A DNA stretch of 64,000 nucleotides from Rhizobium sp. BK313 (GCF_014193655.1 NZ_JACHZQ010000007.1:248001-312000); one strand, 5' to 3'; counted from the first letter of the stretch, positions 48,685 through 57,774 are shown. Notes: generated by a model not told the origin, from the sequence alone. Made by a program: numbers and translations.

Positions 48685-49073
48685 GGACGCTCCCGCACGA
48701 TACGTGGTTTGCGTCACGTCAAAGCACTGCCGCAATCCTCGCGCATTCGAGCGAATAGGCGACGCAGCAGATCAATCAGATGTGGTGGGTTAGCATGTTC
48801 TCGGCAAGGGCGGAATGGGCCGCACTATCCAACCTTTTACCCTTCTCAATAGCGTGAAAGTGCGGGCGGAAACCTTGCGTTTCTGGCCCGAACAGACAGC
48901 TCCCGTCTCTGCGGAAATGAGATTCAGCCGAACTGGCAACCAGGACACTCAAATTCGCCCAAGGCCTTGCACCTAACCACACATCTTCATACCTTAAGGG
49001 AAGGAAATGTATCCGGTTTCTGCTGCCGCGCAGCCTTCTGAGCCATAGCATGGCGCATCACCAGGGTGAGACT
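48685..49073. other. Intergenic gap, SPFH operon to trypsin-fold gene
   Basis: 389 bases between divergent genes. It should contain both promoters, but none was assigned. No RNA or repeat recognised. Confidence 0.4.
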
Positions 49074-49982
49074 ATGATTATCGATAGGACTTTGCGGTCA
49101 ATCGTGGCCGTGCACGCTTCAATTCCGGAAGATGCCTTCACGGCCGGGGCGTTAGGGACCCGGCGGGAAGGCAGCGGTGTGGTCATCAGAGATAACGGGC
49201 TGGTGCTCACGATCGGTTACCTGATCACCGAGGCCGATGAGGTCTGGCTGACGACCAATGACGGGCGTGTGGTTCCTGCTCATGCACTTGCCTACGATCA
49301 GGAAACCGGTTTCGGTCTGGTCCAGGCCCTTGGGTCGCTTGGTGTTCCCGCGCTGGATTTCGGCGACGTTGCCAAGGCTGAGATCGGCGATCCCGTCGTG
49401 ATTGCTGACGGGATCGGTCAATTCGTCCGCGCAAACATTGTCGCCAAGCAGGAATTCGCCGGTTATTGGGAATACCTGCTGGAGGAGGCGATCTTCGTTG
49501 CGCCCGCCCATCCTTCATGGGGAGGTGCTGCGCTCATCGGCACGGACGGCAAGCTTTTGGGTATCGGCTCGCTTCACCTGCAGATGGCCTCCCAAAACGA
49601 AGAAACTGCCGACATCAATATGGTTGTGCCGATCAATTTGCTGCCGCCTATTCTGGATGATCTGCTCAACCGAGGCCAGGTCAACAAGCCACCGAGACCC
49701 TGGCTTGGGGCTTTCTCCGCCGAGAGCAACGGCGAGGTCGTGGTCATGAGCGTGGCAGAAGGCGGTCCGGCCGCTCAAGCGGGCTTGCGTCGAGGCGACG
49801 TCATCTCCGAGATCCGAGATGGCGAGGTTGACAGCCTGGCTGATTTTTACCGCAAGGTATGGGAAAGCGGCCCTGCCGGTGCAGAGATCCCGATGAGAAT
49901 ATTGCGCGACGGCCGTGAAGCATGGCTGCGCGTCAAGTCGGCCGATCGCAACAGTTTTCTGAGGAAGCCGCAATTGCAATGA
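49074..49982 (+). CDS. Trypsin-fold (HtrA-like) protein without catalytic triad, plus PDZ
   Basis: 302 residues from MIIDRTLRSIVAVHASIPED, with AGGGTGAG as ribosome site. The N-terminal 200 residues follow the HtrA/S1C pattern (REGSGVVIRDNGLVLT), but the three catalytic positions are changed: His to Tyr49 in VLTIGYLIT, Asp to Gly79 in QETGFGLVQ, and Ser to Trp149 in HPSWGGAALIG. A PDZ domain occupies about 205-290 (VVVMSVAEGGPAAQAGLRRG). There is no signal peptide. It is probably a binding or scaffold protein rather than a protease. It stands alone, convergent with hemH. Confidence 0.85.
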   Translation: MIIDRTLRSIVAVHASIPEDAFTAGALGTRREGSGVVIRDNGLVLTIGYLITEADEVWLTTNDGRVVPAHALAYDQETGFGLVQALGSLGVPALDFGDVAKAEIGDPVVIADGIGQFVRANIVAKQEFAGYWEYLLEEAIFVAPAHPSWGGAALIGTDGKLLGIGSLHLQMASQNEETADINMVVPINLLPPILDDLLNRGQVNKPPRPWLGAFSAESNGEVVVMSVAEGGPAAQAGLRRGDVISEIRDGEVDSLADFYRKVWESGPAGAEIPMRILRDGREAWLRVKSADRNSFLRKPQLQ

Positions 49983-50016
49983 GGCACCGGTTGCGTGGCG
50001 GAGTTCTGGACTAGAA

Positions 50017-50040
50017 CAGCGCTCGATGAGGCGTGCGCTG
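50017..50040. repeat. Inverted repeat between convergent genes
   Basis: CAGCGC / GCGCTG with a 12-base loop, between the trypsin-fold gene and hemH. It is a weak terminator at best. Confidence 0.35.
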
Positions 50041-50057
50041 CGAGGGCAGGGTGAGCA

Positions 50058-51083
50058 TCAAGCCCAGCCCAACAATTCCCGCCTCACCACCTTCTCCAGC
50101 ACCCGCATCCCATCCTCGCTGTCGTTCAGGCAGGGGATGTGCGTGAATTTCTCGCCGCCATTGTGGTGGAAGGATTCGGCGGCTTGTTCAGCGATTTCTT
50201 CAAGTGTTTCCAGGCAGTCCGAGACGAAACCGGGGTTGAGGACCGCGATGCGTCTGGTGCCCTCCTGGGCGAGGCGCTCCACCGTTTTGTCGGTATAGGG
50301 CTGAAGCCATTCCTCCGGGCCGAATCGGGACTGGAAGGTGATCATAAACCTGTCCTCGGGAAGTCCGAGCTTTTCGCGGAGCAACCGGCCAGTCTCCATG
50401 CATTGGCCGTAATAAGGATCGCCCTTCTCGGAATAGGAAAGCGGGATGCCGTGGAAGGAGGCTAGGATCTTCTCCGGCTGCCAGTCGAGCGTTGCGAGAT
50501 GCCGGGTCACCGAGTTGGCGAGCGCCTCGATATAGGTGGGATCGGTATGATAATCGGGCACTGTGCGCAGCACCGGTTGCCAGCGCATGGTCATCAGCTT
50601 TTCGAAAGCTTTGTCGTTGACGGTGGCGGTGGTCGCGGCCGCATATTGCGGATAGAGCGGGAATAGCAGGATACGGTCGCAACCCTGATTTTTCAGCACC
50701 TGGATACGGTCGCCGATCGAAGGTTTTCCGTAGCGCATCGCCCAATCGACGATAACGTGGGGCAAGTCCGTCAGCCGCTCGGCCATCAATACCGACTGGT
50801 TGCGGGTATAGGTGCGCAAGAAACTTTCGTTCTTTTCCTTATTCCAGATTGTCTCATAGGCCTTGCCGACCTTGCCGGGGCGGGTGTTGAGGACGATGCC
50901 AAACAGGATCGGGTACCATTTCCACCGAGACCATTCGATGACGCGCTTGTCGGTCAGGAACTCGCGCAGATAGCGTCGCATCGACGTGTAGTCGGTACCA
51001 TCCGGCGTGCCGAGATTGACGAGAAGGACGCCGATTTTGCCGGATTTCTGTTGCGAATAGCCGGTCGGGGCTTCTGCGGTCAT
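50058..51083 (-). CDS. hemH: Ferrochelatase
   Basis: 341 residues from MTAEAPTGYSQQKSGKIGVL. It inserts ferrous iron into protoporphyrin IX, the last step of heme synthesis. Family motifs: LLVNLGTPDGTDYTSMRRYL, FPLYPQYAAATTATVND, SFHGIPLSYSEKGDPY (catalytic His) and LNPGFVSDCLETLEEI (Glu). GAGAGG lies upstream of the ATG at 51083; the 12 additional codons of open frame upstream lack support. It follows the 5'-nucleotidase gene but is separated by that gene's strong terminator, so it probably has its own promoter. Confidence 0.97.
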   Translation of the reverse strand: MTAEAPTGYSQQKSGKIGVLLVNLGTPDGTDYTSMRRYLREFLTDKRVIEWSRWKWYPILFGIVLNTRPGKVGKAYETIWNKEKNESFLRTYTRNQSVLMAERLTDLPHVIVDWAMRYGKPSIGDRIQVLKNQGCDRILLFPLYPQYAAATTATVNDKAFEKLMTMRWQPVLRTVPDYHTDPTYIEALANSVTRHLATLDWQPEKILASFHGIPLSYSEKGDPYYGQCMETGRLLREKLGLPEDRFMITFQSRFGPEEWLQPYTDKTVERLAQEGTRRIAVLNPGFVSDCLETLEEIAEQAAESFHHNGGEKFTHIPCLNDSEDGMRVLEKVVRRELLGWA

Positions 51084-51127
51084 CAGTTGTGTTCCTCTCA
51101 ACGAAACGGAGTACCTCACATAGGAAC

Positions 51128-51158
51128 AAAAGCCGGCCCGGGAAAGCCCGGACCGGCT
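51128..51158 (-). terminator. Terminator of the 5'-nucleotidase gene
   Basis: 12 bp stem AGCCGGCCCGGG / CCCGGACCGGCT (one G-U) with a four-base loop, then TTTGTT on the minus strand, 24 bases past the stop codon. Confidence 0.82.
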
Positions 51159-51181
51159 GAGTTTTGCGAGACAAATGGTCT

Positions 51182-53542
51182 TTACTTGGCCGGTATCGTC
51201 AATTCACGGCCGACGGAGAGATGGCGCGGCTTGAGATCGTGATTGGCGGCCAGAAGCTTATGCCATTCATTGGCGTCGCCGTAGTAAGTCTTGGCGAGAT
51301 CCCAGAGCGTATCGCCGGCGACGATGACGTGCGTGGTCGGCGTTTTCGGCGGTTCGCTGCTTTCGACGGCCGGCGCGGTGGTCTCCTGGGTCGTTGTGGG
51401 TGTGGTAGCTGGTGCCGTTGTTGTCGGAGTTGTGGTTGTCGCCGGAGCGGTCGCAGCCGGCGCCGCAGTCTCAGGTGTCGAGGTGGCAGGTGTTGTGGTC
51501 GTGGGCGTTTTCGACGGCTCGCTGCTGTCGGCGGTCGGTGCGGTGGTCTCCGAGGTCGTCGTCGTTGTGGTAGCGGGAGGCGTTGTCGTCGGAGTGGTGG
51601 TTGTCGCCGGAGCGGTCGCAGCCGGCGCCGTGGTTTCAGGTGTTGACGTGGCAGGTGTTTGGGTGGTGGGTGTTTTCGGGGGCTCGCTGCTTTGGGCCGT
51701 TGTCGTTGCGGCAGCGGGAGGCGTTACCGTCGTGGTGGTGGTTGTCGCTGGAGCGGTCGCGGCCGGCGCCGTGGTTTCAGGTGTTGAAGCCGCGGGCGCC
51801 GGGGTGTTGGCCGTTGTAGTGGTGGAGGACGCTGCACCGGTATCAGTCGCAGCCGGGGCGGGTTTTTGATCCGAAGTGGCCGCCTGCTGCGTTTCTGCCG
51901 GTTTCGCTGCGTCCGGTTGGGTGGCAGTTGCGGTCCCGCCGACCTGCGTCACGCGGCCGTCGGTATAAGGCTTGTAAGGACTATGGGCGGCCAGATAGTC
52001 GGCGACGACTGCTTCCAGATCGGGGCCGAAGTCATAGGCATCCTTGCCGTTCTGCGCAAAGACGACATAGCCGTCCCCGCCGGCGCGCATATAATTGTTG
52101 CTGACGACGCCATAGGTCTTGTTCGGATCAAGCGGCACGAATTCCGTGCCTTCCTGCACCACGACGGAGACTACGCGGCTACCGGGCGGCTTTGATTTAT
52201 CAAAGGTATATTTGAGACCGGCGACCTGCGGGAAACGGCCGGCGCCGTCATCGATCTGGCTGAGGCCGTTTTCCAGCGCTGCCTTAACGTCCGCGCCCGT
52301 CAACTGGAAGGTGGCGACCGTATTCTGAAAGGGCAGCACGGTCAGCACGTCGCCCATCGTGACGTTGCCGCCTCCGATAGAGGCTCGCAAGCCACCGCCA
52401 TTTTGGATGGCGATGTTGATCCCCTGGTTTTTGGTTCGATCGAGCATGGCGTCGGCGACGAGATTGCCCATCGAGCATTCTCCTGCGCGGCAACTCTCGC
52501 GCGATCCATCGATGGGGTCCGTGGAGGAGCCGATTACCTTATGGCGCAGTTCCTCGATCGGCTTGGCCATTTCCTGGACACGGGCTGATATCGTGGGGTC
52601 CGGTTTGACCGTGGAATCGAGCAGGATGGGATCGCCCTTGGCTTCCTTGACGACACCGTTGTCATCGAAGGTGATGACGATATCGCCGAGATATTTACTG
52701 TAGGAGGCAGCCTGGACGACGGGAACTTTATAGCCGGCCGGATTGTCGACCATCGTAGGATAAGGGCCGGCGGCTTTTGGATCGGTGTTCGACAGCAACG
52801 TATGCGAATGGCCGCCAACGACGACATCGACGCCGGCGATCCTGGCGATCTGGGCGACATCGCGGGGATAGCCGACGTGGGTGAGCGCGATGATCTTGTT
52901 GACACCCTGCGACTTCAGCGCGTCCACCTCGGCACTGATGGCGGCGGCATCGTCAGTGATCTTGACATGCGGGCCAGGTGAGGCGAGCTGGGGCGTCTCG
53001 GTCGTGACTGCGCCGACGATGCCGATCTTCTGGCCGCCGATATCGAGCACGACGGACTTCTTGATGCGGTCGCCGATTTTCGATTGGTTGTCCACCACCA
53101 GGTTGGCTGTGACGACGGGGAATTGCGCCTTGTCGAGGAAAGCGGCGAGCGGGCCTTCTCCGTCATCGAATTCGTGATTGCCGACCGTCATGGCGTCGAT
53201 CTTCATATCGTTGAGGAATTCGACCTCGGCAGCCCCCTTGTACGTCGTGTAGAACAGCGAGCCCTGGAAATTGTCGCCGGCATCGAGCAACAGGACATTC
53301 TGACCGGCAAGTGCGGCACGACGCTGGTCAATTGCGGTCTTCAGCCGCGCTGCCCCGCCGAAGCATTCATTTTTGCTTTCTTCCGCGGCCGAGCAAGTGG
53401 CGTCGAACTTGTTGATCGACTCCACGCGTGAATGGAAATCGTTGAAATGCAGAATGTTGAGCTGGTAATCCGCGAAAGCGGCGCTGGCGCTGAGCGCCAA
53501 GGCCGCGGCGGCCAAAAGACCCACACCGAAGGGCTTCGTCAT
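51182..53542 (-). CDS. Periplasmic 5'-nucleotidase/UDP-sugar hydrolase with LysM domain
   Basis: 786 residues. Signal peptide 1-24 (AAALALSASAAFA-DYQ). The metallophosphatase domain (about 25-260) has metal motifs ILHFNDFHSR, LLDAGDNFQGSLF, GNHEFDDGEG and VVGGHSHTLL; the 5'-nucleotidase C-terminal domain (about 320-520) has QNGGGLRASIGGGNV. Then comes a Thr/Pro/Ala-rich linker (545-730) built of three near-identical 55-residue repeats, and a C-terminal LysM (735-786; VIVAGDTLWDLAKTYYGDAN) that should bind peptidoglycan. It degrades nucleotides or UDP-sugars outside the cytoplasm for salvage. The LysM anchor plus repeat linker is an unusual addition to this enzyme class. Confidence 0.93.
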   Translation of the reverse strand: MTKPFGVGLLAAAALALSASAAFADYQLNILHFNDFHSRVESINKFDATCSAAEESKNECFGGAARLKTAIDQRRAALAGQNVLLLDAGDNFQGSLFYTTYKGAAEVEFLNDMKIDAMTVGNHEFDDGEGPLAAFLDKAQFPVVTANLVVDNQSKIGDRIKKSVVLDIGGQKIGIVGAVTTETPQLASPGPHVKITDDAAAISAEVDALKSQGVNKIIALTHVGYPRDVAQIARIAGVDVVVGGHSHTLLSNTDPKAAGPYPTMVDNPAGYKVPVVQAASYSKYLGDIVITFDDNGVVKEAKGDPILLDSTVKPDPTISARVQEMAKPIEELRHKVIGSSTDPIDGSRESCRAGECSMGNLVADAMLDRTKNQGINIAIQNGGGLRASIGGGNVTMGDVLTVLPFQNTVATFQLTGADVKAALENGLSQIDDGAGRFPQVAGLKYTFDKSKPPGSRVVSVVVQEGTEFVPLDPNKTYGVVSNNYMRAGGDGYVVFAQNGKDAYDFGPDLEAVVADYLAAHSPYKPYTDGRVTQVGGTATATQPDAAKPAETQQAATSDQKPAPAATDTGAASSTTTTANTPAPAASTPETTAPAATAPATTTTTTVTPPAAATTTAQSSEPPKTPTTQTPATSTPETTAPAATAPATTTTPTTTPPATTTTTTSETTAPTADSSEPSKTPTTTTPATSTPETAAPAATAPATTTTPTTTAPATTPTTTQETTAPAVESSEPPKTPTTHVIVAGDTLWDLAKTYYGDANEWHKLLAANHDLKPRHLSVGRELTIPAK
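51339..51833. repeat. Three tandem 165-bp repeats inside the 5'-nucleotidase gene
   Basis: Copies begin near 51339, 51504 and 51669 (GGCGTTTTCGGCGG-type opening), exactly 165 bp apart, so the reading frame is kept (55 codons each). They encode the Thr/Pro/Ala linker with SSEPPKTPTT-like blocks. Copy number is likely to vary between strains. Confidence 0.85.
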
Positions 53543-53690
53543 CTCTCTCTCCTGTTGCTCACCAATATCCGGTCCGCCTTTGCCCCCGGCGGTTCCTCAC
53601 ATGAATGTTTCCATCACGGCAGAAAGAGCGCAAGCGAAAGCTGTTGGGTTTATTAGGATTTCGCAAATCCACGGGAAAGAAGTCGCGACG

Positions 53691-54011
53691 TCAGGCACAG
53701 GCCTCGATGGAGGCGTCGCCGTAGGATTCCAGCACGGCGGCGATGAAATTCCAGCCGATGGAGAGAGAGACAAGCAGGCAGCAGAGTGCCGCGACGCGGT
53801 GAAAGCGCCGGCTCCTGTCGCGGTAAAGCAGGATGGTGCCGGTGCCGTAGATCAACAAGGCGGGCAGGGCGATGATGAAGACGGCTATTGGTCCGTCGCA
53901 ATCGAGAGCGGTGATGCCCTGTGCCTTATAGCTGTTGGCGGGCAGAACCGCCGCCAGGACGGCGAGCGGCAAGGCGGCGATGAGAACGAGATAGAGCGCC
54001 ATTCTGCGCAT
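53691..54011 (-). CDS. Small membrane protein, unknown
   Basis: 106 residues with three hydrophobic helices (MALYLVLIAALPLAVLAAVL; PIAVFIIALPALLIYGTGTI; VAALCCLLVSLSIGWNFIAA) and a short acidic end (YGDASIEACA). It may start at the second Met (54002). It begins 33 bases after the omp10 stop codon on the same strand, so it is probably cotranscribed with omp10. No family recognised. Confidence 0.7.
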   Translation of the reverse strand: MRRMALYLVLIAALPLAVLAAVLPANSYKAQGITALDCDGPIAVFIIALPALLIYGTGTILLYRDRSRRFHRVAALCCLLVSLSIGWNFIAAVLESYGDASIEACA

Positions 54012-54044
54012 GGCATTTTATCCGTCCGCACCGCCTGTTCCAGC

Positions 54045-54422
54045 TTATCGACGATTGAGGGAGAACTGCTTCCCGGCATCGGAGGTGCAGTTGAGCTGGT
54101 AAGGGCTGATCAGGGCGCAGTTGATCTTGGACTGCGTCTTGCGCACCAGCGAGGTCATGTTGATCTCGATCAGGCTGGGGGAAACACTGGTATAGGTGCC
54201 GGAGGCCAGAACGGAGTTGCTGTCGGTAGTGTGGGTCGTGAAGGTGCCGGCCTGGAAGGTCGAAATGAGGCCGTTCGCATCGCTCCAGTTGCCTTCCACC
54301 CCCGTCCCCTGCGGCTGCGCGCTTGCGCGTATGGCAGGCGGAGGCCTCGATCCGCCGAAATCGACGCAAGCGGACAGTGCTGCTGCGGCGGTGACAAGGG
54401 CAATGCTGGTTCTGATCTTCAT
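54045..54422 (-). CDS. omp10: Omp10-type outer-membrane lipoprotein
   Basis: 125 residues from MKIRTSIALVTAAAALSACV: signal peptide with lipobox LSAC, so the mature lipoprotein starts at Cys20. The mature part (GVEGNWSDANGLISTFQAGT; YTSVSPSLIEINMTSLVRKT; KINCALISPYQLNCTSDAGK) closely resembles the Brucella Omp10 lipoprotein as I remember it. GGGAG precedes the ATG; an upstream in-frame start at 54518 is rejected. It probably heads a two-gene unit with the small membrane protein. Confidence 0.88.
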   Translation of the reverse strand: MKIRTSIALVTAAAALSACVDFGGSRPPPAIRASAQPQGTGVEGNWSDANGLISTFQAGTFTTHTTDSNSVLASGTYTSVSPSLIEINMTSLVRKTQSKINCALISPYQLNCTSDAGKQFSLNRR

Positions 54423-54542
54423 AAATGTCTCCCGCGATTGAAGGCGGACTAATATCATGCTGGTTGCGAGAAACATGGCGCGGCCATCTGTTGAAAGCAA
54501 GGCTTCAGAACCCGTCACCTTGATTTATCCGGTGAGCGTAAC

Positions 54543-54573
54543 AAAAATGCCCGCACGACCTGTGCGGGCATTT
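54543..54573 (-). terminator. Terminator of hss
   Basis: Perfect 12 bp stem AAATGCCCGCAC / GTGCGGGCATTT with a five-base loop and a minus-strand T run, 31 bases past the hss stop. Confidence 0.9.
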
Positions 54574-54603
54574 CAATCGTCGATTATTCGGATGATCGGC
54601 CGA

Positions 54604-56055
54604 TCAACGAACCAGGATGTTCTTGAACTGCCAGGGATCCTTGGTGTTGATGTCTTCCGGGAACAGCCCAGGCCGGCCGTCGAGCGGCGTCCAGTCGGTG
54701 TAGTGGCCTTCAACTGGGCCGAGATAGGGCAACTGTACTTCGAGGCAGCGCTTATAGTCGATCTCGTCGGCTTCGACGATGCCGGCGGTCGGATTCTCCA
54801 GAGCCCAGACCATGCCGGCGAGAACGGCTGATGTCACCTGCAGACCGGTCGCATTCTGGTATGGGGCGATGCGACGGGTCTCTTCGAGCGACAGGCGCGA
54901 ACCGTACCAATAGGCGTTTTTGTCGTGGCCATAGAGCAGCACGCCGAGTTCGTCGATGCCGTCTTCCAGCTCATCTTCGTCGAGGACGTGGTGAACCGGC
55001 TGCGGCGTACCGCCATTGCCGAACATTTCGTGCAGCGAAAGTACGGCGTCGTTGGCCGGATGGTAGGCGTAATGGCAGGTCGGGCGGAAGGTGACTTCGC
55101 CATCCTTGTCGCGGACCGTGAAGAAGTCAGCGATCGAGATCGACTCGTTGTGAGTGACCAGGAAGCCGTACTGGGGACCCGGCGTCGGGCACCAGGTGCG
55201 AACACGGGTGTTGGCGCCCGGCTGTTCCAGGTAAATGGCGGCCTTGGAACCCTTCTTGTGCGTCTTGGCGTTCTTCGGCATCCATTCTTCATGGGTGCCC
55301 CAGCCGAGTTCGGCCGGCTGCATGCCTTCCGAGATGAAGCCTTCGACGGACCAGGTGTTCCAGAAGACGTTCAGCGGCTTCGGATGCTTGGTGCGCTGGG
55401 TGTCGCGCTCGGCGATATGGATGCCCTTGACGCCGACCTTCTTCATCAGCTTGGCCCAGCCTTCGCGGTCATGCTGATCCGGCTCTTCGAACTTGACACC
55501 AATGTCATTGGCGAGATTGACGAGGGCCTGCTTGACGAACCAGGACACCATGCCCGGGTTTGCTCCGCAGGTGGAAACCGCCGTCGCGCCGCCCGGGTTC
55601 TTCGCCTTTTCCTTGCGCACGGTCTCGCGCAGCGCATAGTTGGTGCGGTCGGCGTTCTTCATGTTCTTGTCGAAATAGAAGCCGAGCCAGGGTTCAACGA
55701 CGGTATCGATATAGAGCACGTCGAGCTTGCGGCAGAACTTGATGAGGTCGAGCGACGAGGTGTCGACCGAAAGGTTGACGCAAAAGCCTTGACCGCCACC
55801 TTCCGTCAGAAGCGGCTTCAACAGCTCCTTGTAGTTGTCCTTGGTGACATATTCCTTGATGTGCCGGACGCCGTGCCTCTCCAGGATCGCCAAGTGGTCG
55901 GCGTCCATTTGCGGGTCGATGACGACCATCCGGCTCTTGTCGAATTTGAAGTGGCGCTCGATCAGGGGCAAGGTGCCGCGGCCGATGGAGCCAAAGCCGA
56001 TCATCACGATCGGACCGGTAATTTCGGCATATACCGGATAGTTCTGTTCGGTCAT
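54604..56055 (-). CDS. hss: Homospermidine synthase
   Basis: 483 residues from MTEQNYPVYAEITGPIVMIG. NAD-dependent enzyme making homospermidine from putrescine, a major polyamine of rhizobia. The Rossmann loop VMIGFGSIGRGTLPLIERHF and the long conserved STCGANPGMVSWFVKQAL and VTHNESISIADFFTV stretches identify it. GAAGGAG lies ideally before the ATG at 56055. No ornithine or arginine decarboxylase gene is adjacent in this window. Strong terminator downstream; single-gene unit. Confidence 0.96.
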   Translation of the reverse strand: MTEQNYPVYAEITGPIVMIGFGSIGRGTLPLIERHFKFDKSRMVVIDPQMDADHLAILERHGVRHIKEYVTKDNYKELLKPLLTEGGGQGFCVNLSVDTSSLDLIKFCRKLDVLYIDTVVEPWLGFYFDKNMKNADRTNYALRETVRKEKAKNPGGATAVSTCGANPGMVSWFVKQALVNLANDIGVKFEEPDQHDREGWAKLMKKVGVKGIHIAERDTQRTKHPKPLNVFWNTWSVEGFISEGMQPAELGWGTHEEWMPKNAKTHKKGSKAAIYLEQPGANTRVRTWCPTPGPQYGFLVTHNESISIADFFTVRDKDGEVTFRPTCHYAYHPANDAVLSLHEMFGNGGTPQPVHHVLDEDELEDGIDELGVLLYGHDKNAYWYGSRLSLEETRRIAPYQNATGLQVTSAVLAGMVWALENPTAGIVEADEIDYKRCLEVQLPYLGPVEGHYTDWTPLDGRPGLFPEDINTKDPWQFKNILVR

Positions 56056-56191
56056 TCTTGTCTCCTTCGAAAGGCAGGACGCCGTTCGGCCTATGAAATT
56101 CAATCAATGTTTGCGCGAAAATGCGAGGTGAACGGCTCTAACCATATATTGATGTCACAATAAAGAGCCGTCCCGGCTTATCGGGTAAATG

Positions 56192-57097
56192 TCAAGCTGA
56201 TGAAGCAACTTCCGCAAGCACTCGTAATTGCCTCACCAGCTCCGCTTTCTGATGAACCAGACCTTTATAGACCACCTGCCGTTCGTCCAACGCATCCAAT
56301 TGTGCGGCGAAGCTTAATGCCAGTTCCGAGGCTTTGGGATGGTTCGCGATCGCGGCGATCGGGTCGACATAGACGCGGATGGTGAAGAGGATATCGCCCG
56401 ATATCGGCAGTTTGCGCAGCGTCTGGCGCTCGACACGAGCAAAACGGGTTTCGAGCGTGGGGGCCGTGGTGCCTTGCGGCCGTCTGTGTTTAGACGTCGG
56501 GACAGACAGCTCATTTGTCGTATTCACCGACCAGTTCATCCGCTCGACGGGCTGCGGCACCTGCAGATTGTCGAAGATGCGGGTGATCAGGGTGGCGTTG
56601 CGCGTGCCCTCGCCGAACCCCGGCACATCAGCATGGATCGCCTGCATCGGCCGGCCGAATTTTTCCTGAAGTGACCATGACGAGGGGAAGGCGACATGGC
56701 CGGCAACGAGATGCCAGCCGTCCGTCTTGCGGCGCATGATGACGAGATCATCGCTGATCAGCGAGCCGGCCTTCAAGAGGGGCGGAACCGAGGTATCGGC
56801 AAGATCGACCGAGTGACCGGCGGCAGAAACGACATCGTCCTTGCGGCGATAGATGGCTGGATGCTGGTCGCAAAGATAAGCCGCCAGAAGATCGAGGCAT
56901 TCCTGCTGCGCATTCTCAGAGCCGGCTTCGGAGACGAAAATATCGTCGCGATAGTCGCGAAGAAGTCGGCGCTTTTCATCGAGATAGCGCCTGAGATCGG
57001 CGTCCGGCTCGATCCAGCGGGCGCAGTCCAGTGGTGCCAGGCCGATGGTGAAGGGTTTGGCGGATCCGTCATAGGGTGTGTAAGTCAGTTGCGTCAT
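56192..57097 (-). CDS. DUF3445 / heme-dependent oxidative N-demethylase-like protein
   Basis: 301 residues. Matches the DUF3445 (HODM alpha-subunit-like) family by LKAGSLISDDLVIMRRKTDG, WHLVAGHVAFPSSWSLQEKF and the closing ISGDILFTIRVYVDPI with WSVNTTNEL. The best-studied relative uses heme to demethylate dimethylamine; most bacterial single-gene members have unknown substrates. It is the last gene of the minus-strand cluster pepF-pabB-pabC-yciI-DUF4440, starting 9 bases after the DUF4440 stop. Confidence 0.85.
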   Translation of the reverse strand: MTQLTYTPYDGSAKPFTIGLAPLDCARWIEPDADLRRYLDEKRRLLRDYRDDIFVSEAGSENAQQECLDLLAAYLCDQHPAIYRRKDDVVSAAGHSVDLADTSVPPLLKAGSLISDDLVIMRRKTDGWHLVAGHVAFPSSWSLQEKFGRPMQAIHADVPGFGEGTRNATLITRIFDNLQVPQPVERMNWSVNTTNELSVPTSKHRRPQGTTAPTLETRFARVERQTLRKLPISGDILFTIRVYVDPIAAIANHPKASELALSFAAQLDALDERQVVYKGLVHQKAELVRQLRVLAEVASSA

Positions 57098-57106
57098 GAA
57101 TAGAGC

Positions 57107-57475
57107 TTATCGCGTCAGCGTTCCCTGATGGAAGATCATCCGCCACTTGCCATCCGTCTCCAGCCGCCAGATCGAACTTCTGAGCGTTCTGACCGTGGGC
57201 TTGTCCGGAGAATCGCGCGTGGCCCGATAGGTGACGAGAGCGATGCCGTCCGAAAGCAGGCGAGCGTCGAAGTCCTCAAGTGTCCGCGAGGCGATATTCT
57301 CCGGATCTGTCGGAAGCCGGGTCAGGATGTCCTCCAAGTCGAAAAGCAGGCCGGAGCTGCCGATCTCGCGGAAATCAGTGGAAAGCAACTCCGCCAAGGC
57401 CTGCCGCGAGCCACGCACCGCAGGGTCGAAGAGCCGTTCTTCCAGGTCTTTCAAGTGCGCTTTTAGATCGTCCAA
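57107..57475 (-). CDS. DUF4440 / SnoaL-like (NTF2 fold) protein
   Basis: 122 residues. MDDLKAHLKDLEERLFDPAV, then LLSTDFREIGSSGLLFDLED and the C-terminal RTLRSSIWRLETDGKWRMIF HQGT motif are typical of DUF4440 proteins, small alpha+beta barrels of varied or unknown function. The first codon is TTG (57475); no ATG or GTG fits better, and GAGAAAAG lies upstream. It sits 10 bases after the YciI gene, in the same transcription unit. Confidence 0.82.
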   Translation of the reverse strand: MDDLKAHLKDLEERLFDPAVRGSRQALAELLSTDFREIGSSGLLFDLEDILTRLPTDPENIASRTLEDFDARLLSDGIALVTYRATRDSPDKPTVRTLRSSIWRLETDGKWRMIFHQGTLTR

Positions 57476-57485
57476 TGGGCTTTTC

Positions 57486-57770
57486 TCAGCTCTTCAACGT
57501 CTCCAGTCCCTCGGTCACGGTCGTCAGAGCAATTTCCGTGACTTCATAGGCGGCTACGCCATGGATCGTAAAAGGATCGACGGCGACATAGGCTTCCAGT
57601 TCGGCGCGGTCGCCGCGGGCAAAGATGATGCCGCCGGTGCGAGGTACCTTGCGGCCGGACGCGAGGAACCAGCCCTTGGCATAGCCTTCCTTCACCCAGG
57701 CCATATGCGGCTCCATGTGCTTGTCGGCTTCGTCATTGCCCTTGAGATAGGTCAGCGAGAGAATGAGCAT
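57486..57770 (-). CDS. YciI family protein
   Basis: 94 residues. MLILSLTYLKGNDEADKHME and HMAWVKEGYAKGWFLASGRK, with GGIIFARGDRAELEAYVAVD, follow the YciI ferredoxin-like fold. The conserved His and Asp (HMAW, VAVDPF) define a putative active site of unknown activity. It starts four bases after the pabC stop codon and continues the cluster. The ATG at 57770 is clear. Confidence 0.9.
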   Translation of the reverse strand: MLILSLTYLKGNDEADKHMEPHMAWVKEGYAKGWFLASGRKVPRTGGIIFARGDRAELEAYVAVDPFTIHGVAAYEVTEIALTTVTEGLETLKS

Positions 57771-57774
57771 TGCG

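Noticed and set aside
51339..51833. Tandem repeats considered as a CRISPR or mobile element
   Set aside because: The 165-bp units are in frame within a gene and code for a Thr/Pro/Ala linker; no spacers.
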